Shown here: piece by piece, positions 63,901 to 64,000 of the stretch | Numbering within the stretch: the first letter of the stretch is position 1 | How the letters are laid out: the number at the start of each line of letters is the position of its first letter | Assembly: GCF_014898815.1 (NCBI RefSeq) | Contig: NW_026515535.1 | Location: 186,001-250,000, forward strand | Length of the DNA: 64,000 nt | Direction: 5' to 3' | Origin: Panonychus citri | Taxonomy: Eukaryota; Arthropoda; Arachnida; Trombidiformes; Tetranychidae | Notes under the pieces: generated by a model | What the model saw: only the letters and a program-made list of their open reading frames with translations | Told to the model about the DNA's origin: nothing | Database searches by the model: none | Program-made: the position numbers and the translations under genes

Positions 63901-64000
63901 TTTGTTCAGAATTTTTTCCTCTATTTTTATTAGAATAAAAATTCATCATCATCATGGTAACTATTCAGAATAGAAGAAAAAAAAACAAAGTTCTCATATT
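57956..64000. other. 6 kb AT-rich region without recognised genes
   Basis: Very AT-rich, saturated with TTAATTGTT and AACAATTAA words. A (CT)n array lies at 63022-63047. A possible small exon near 63758-63840 (acceptor ATTATTAG, donor ATTAAG|GTAATA, CAC-repeat-rich) is too weak to call a gene. Confidence 0.5.

Noticed and set aside
1..64000. CRISPR arrays, bacterial operons, integrated phage
   Set aside because: There are no direct-repeat/spacer arrays or bacterial gene features. The regular repeats are microsatellites in eukaryotic DNA.

Overview
This is a eukaryotic nuclear window, AT-rich, with spliced protein-coding genes (GT-AG introns), many long (GA)n/(CT)n and (ATC)n microsatellites and large gene-poor stretches. 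The gene content (a Myc homologue, a GH27 lysosomal alpha-N-acetylgalactosaminidase, a multi-PAN/apple membrane protein, small secreted low-complexity proteins) points to an arthropod. The style suggests a mite or another chelicerate, but that is only an impression and the species cannot be named from the sequence.

Layout. At the left edge lies the C-terminal part of a Tc1/mariner-type transposase (427-875). A 3.9 kb head-to-head inverted duplication occupies 5960-9905. Its left arm holds an intact gene for a secreted Ala/Gly/Ser-rich protein (6190-7086, minus); its right arm holds a frameshifted copy (8624-9676, plus). Two orphan exon candidates sit at 11.5 and 12.2 kb. From 12.3 to 28.3 kb I find no convincing gene.

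From 28267 to 47631 runs one minus-strand gene, the alpha-N-acetylgalactosaminidase. Its six coding exons splice to an exact 444-codon frame. Its second intron is 14.9 kb and contains a complete plus-strand gene of its own (33663-36929), a 997-residue secreted-type protein with PAN/apple domains and one transmembrane helix. A diverged inverted repeat (38.66-40.42 kb versus 45.37-46.22 kb) flanks exon 2 of the enzyme gene.

Immediately upstream of the enzyme gene on the same strand is a single-exon Myc homologue (48493-49722), with a GC box and a YY1-like site 0.3-0.4 kb above its start. On the plus strand follow a two-exon secreted hydrophilic repeat protein (52081-53808) and a two-exon RGG-rich nuclear/RNA-binding-type protein (56694-57892) with a perfect 117-bp coding tandem repeat and an RFX-type X-box upstream. 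The last 6 kb appear non-coding.

The genes have no evident common pathway; this looks like an ordinary chromosomal neighbourhood. The most unusual parts are the nested gene, the inverted repeats around exon 2 and the divergent gene/pseudogene pair.
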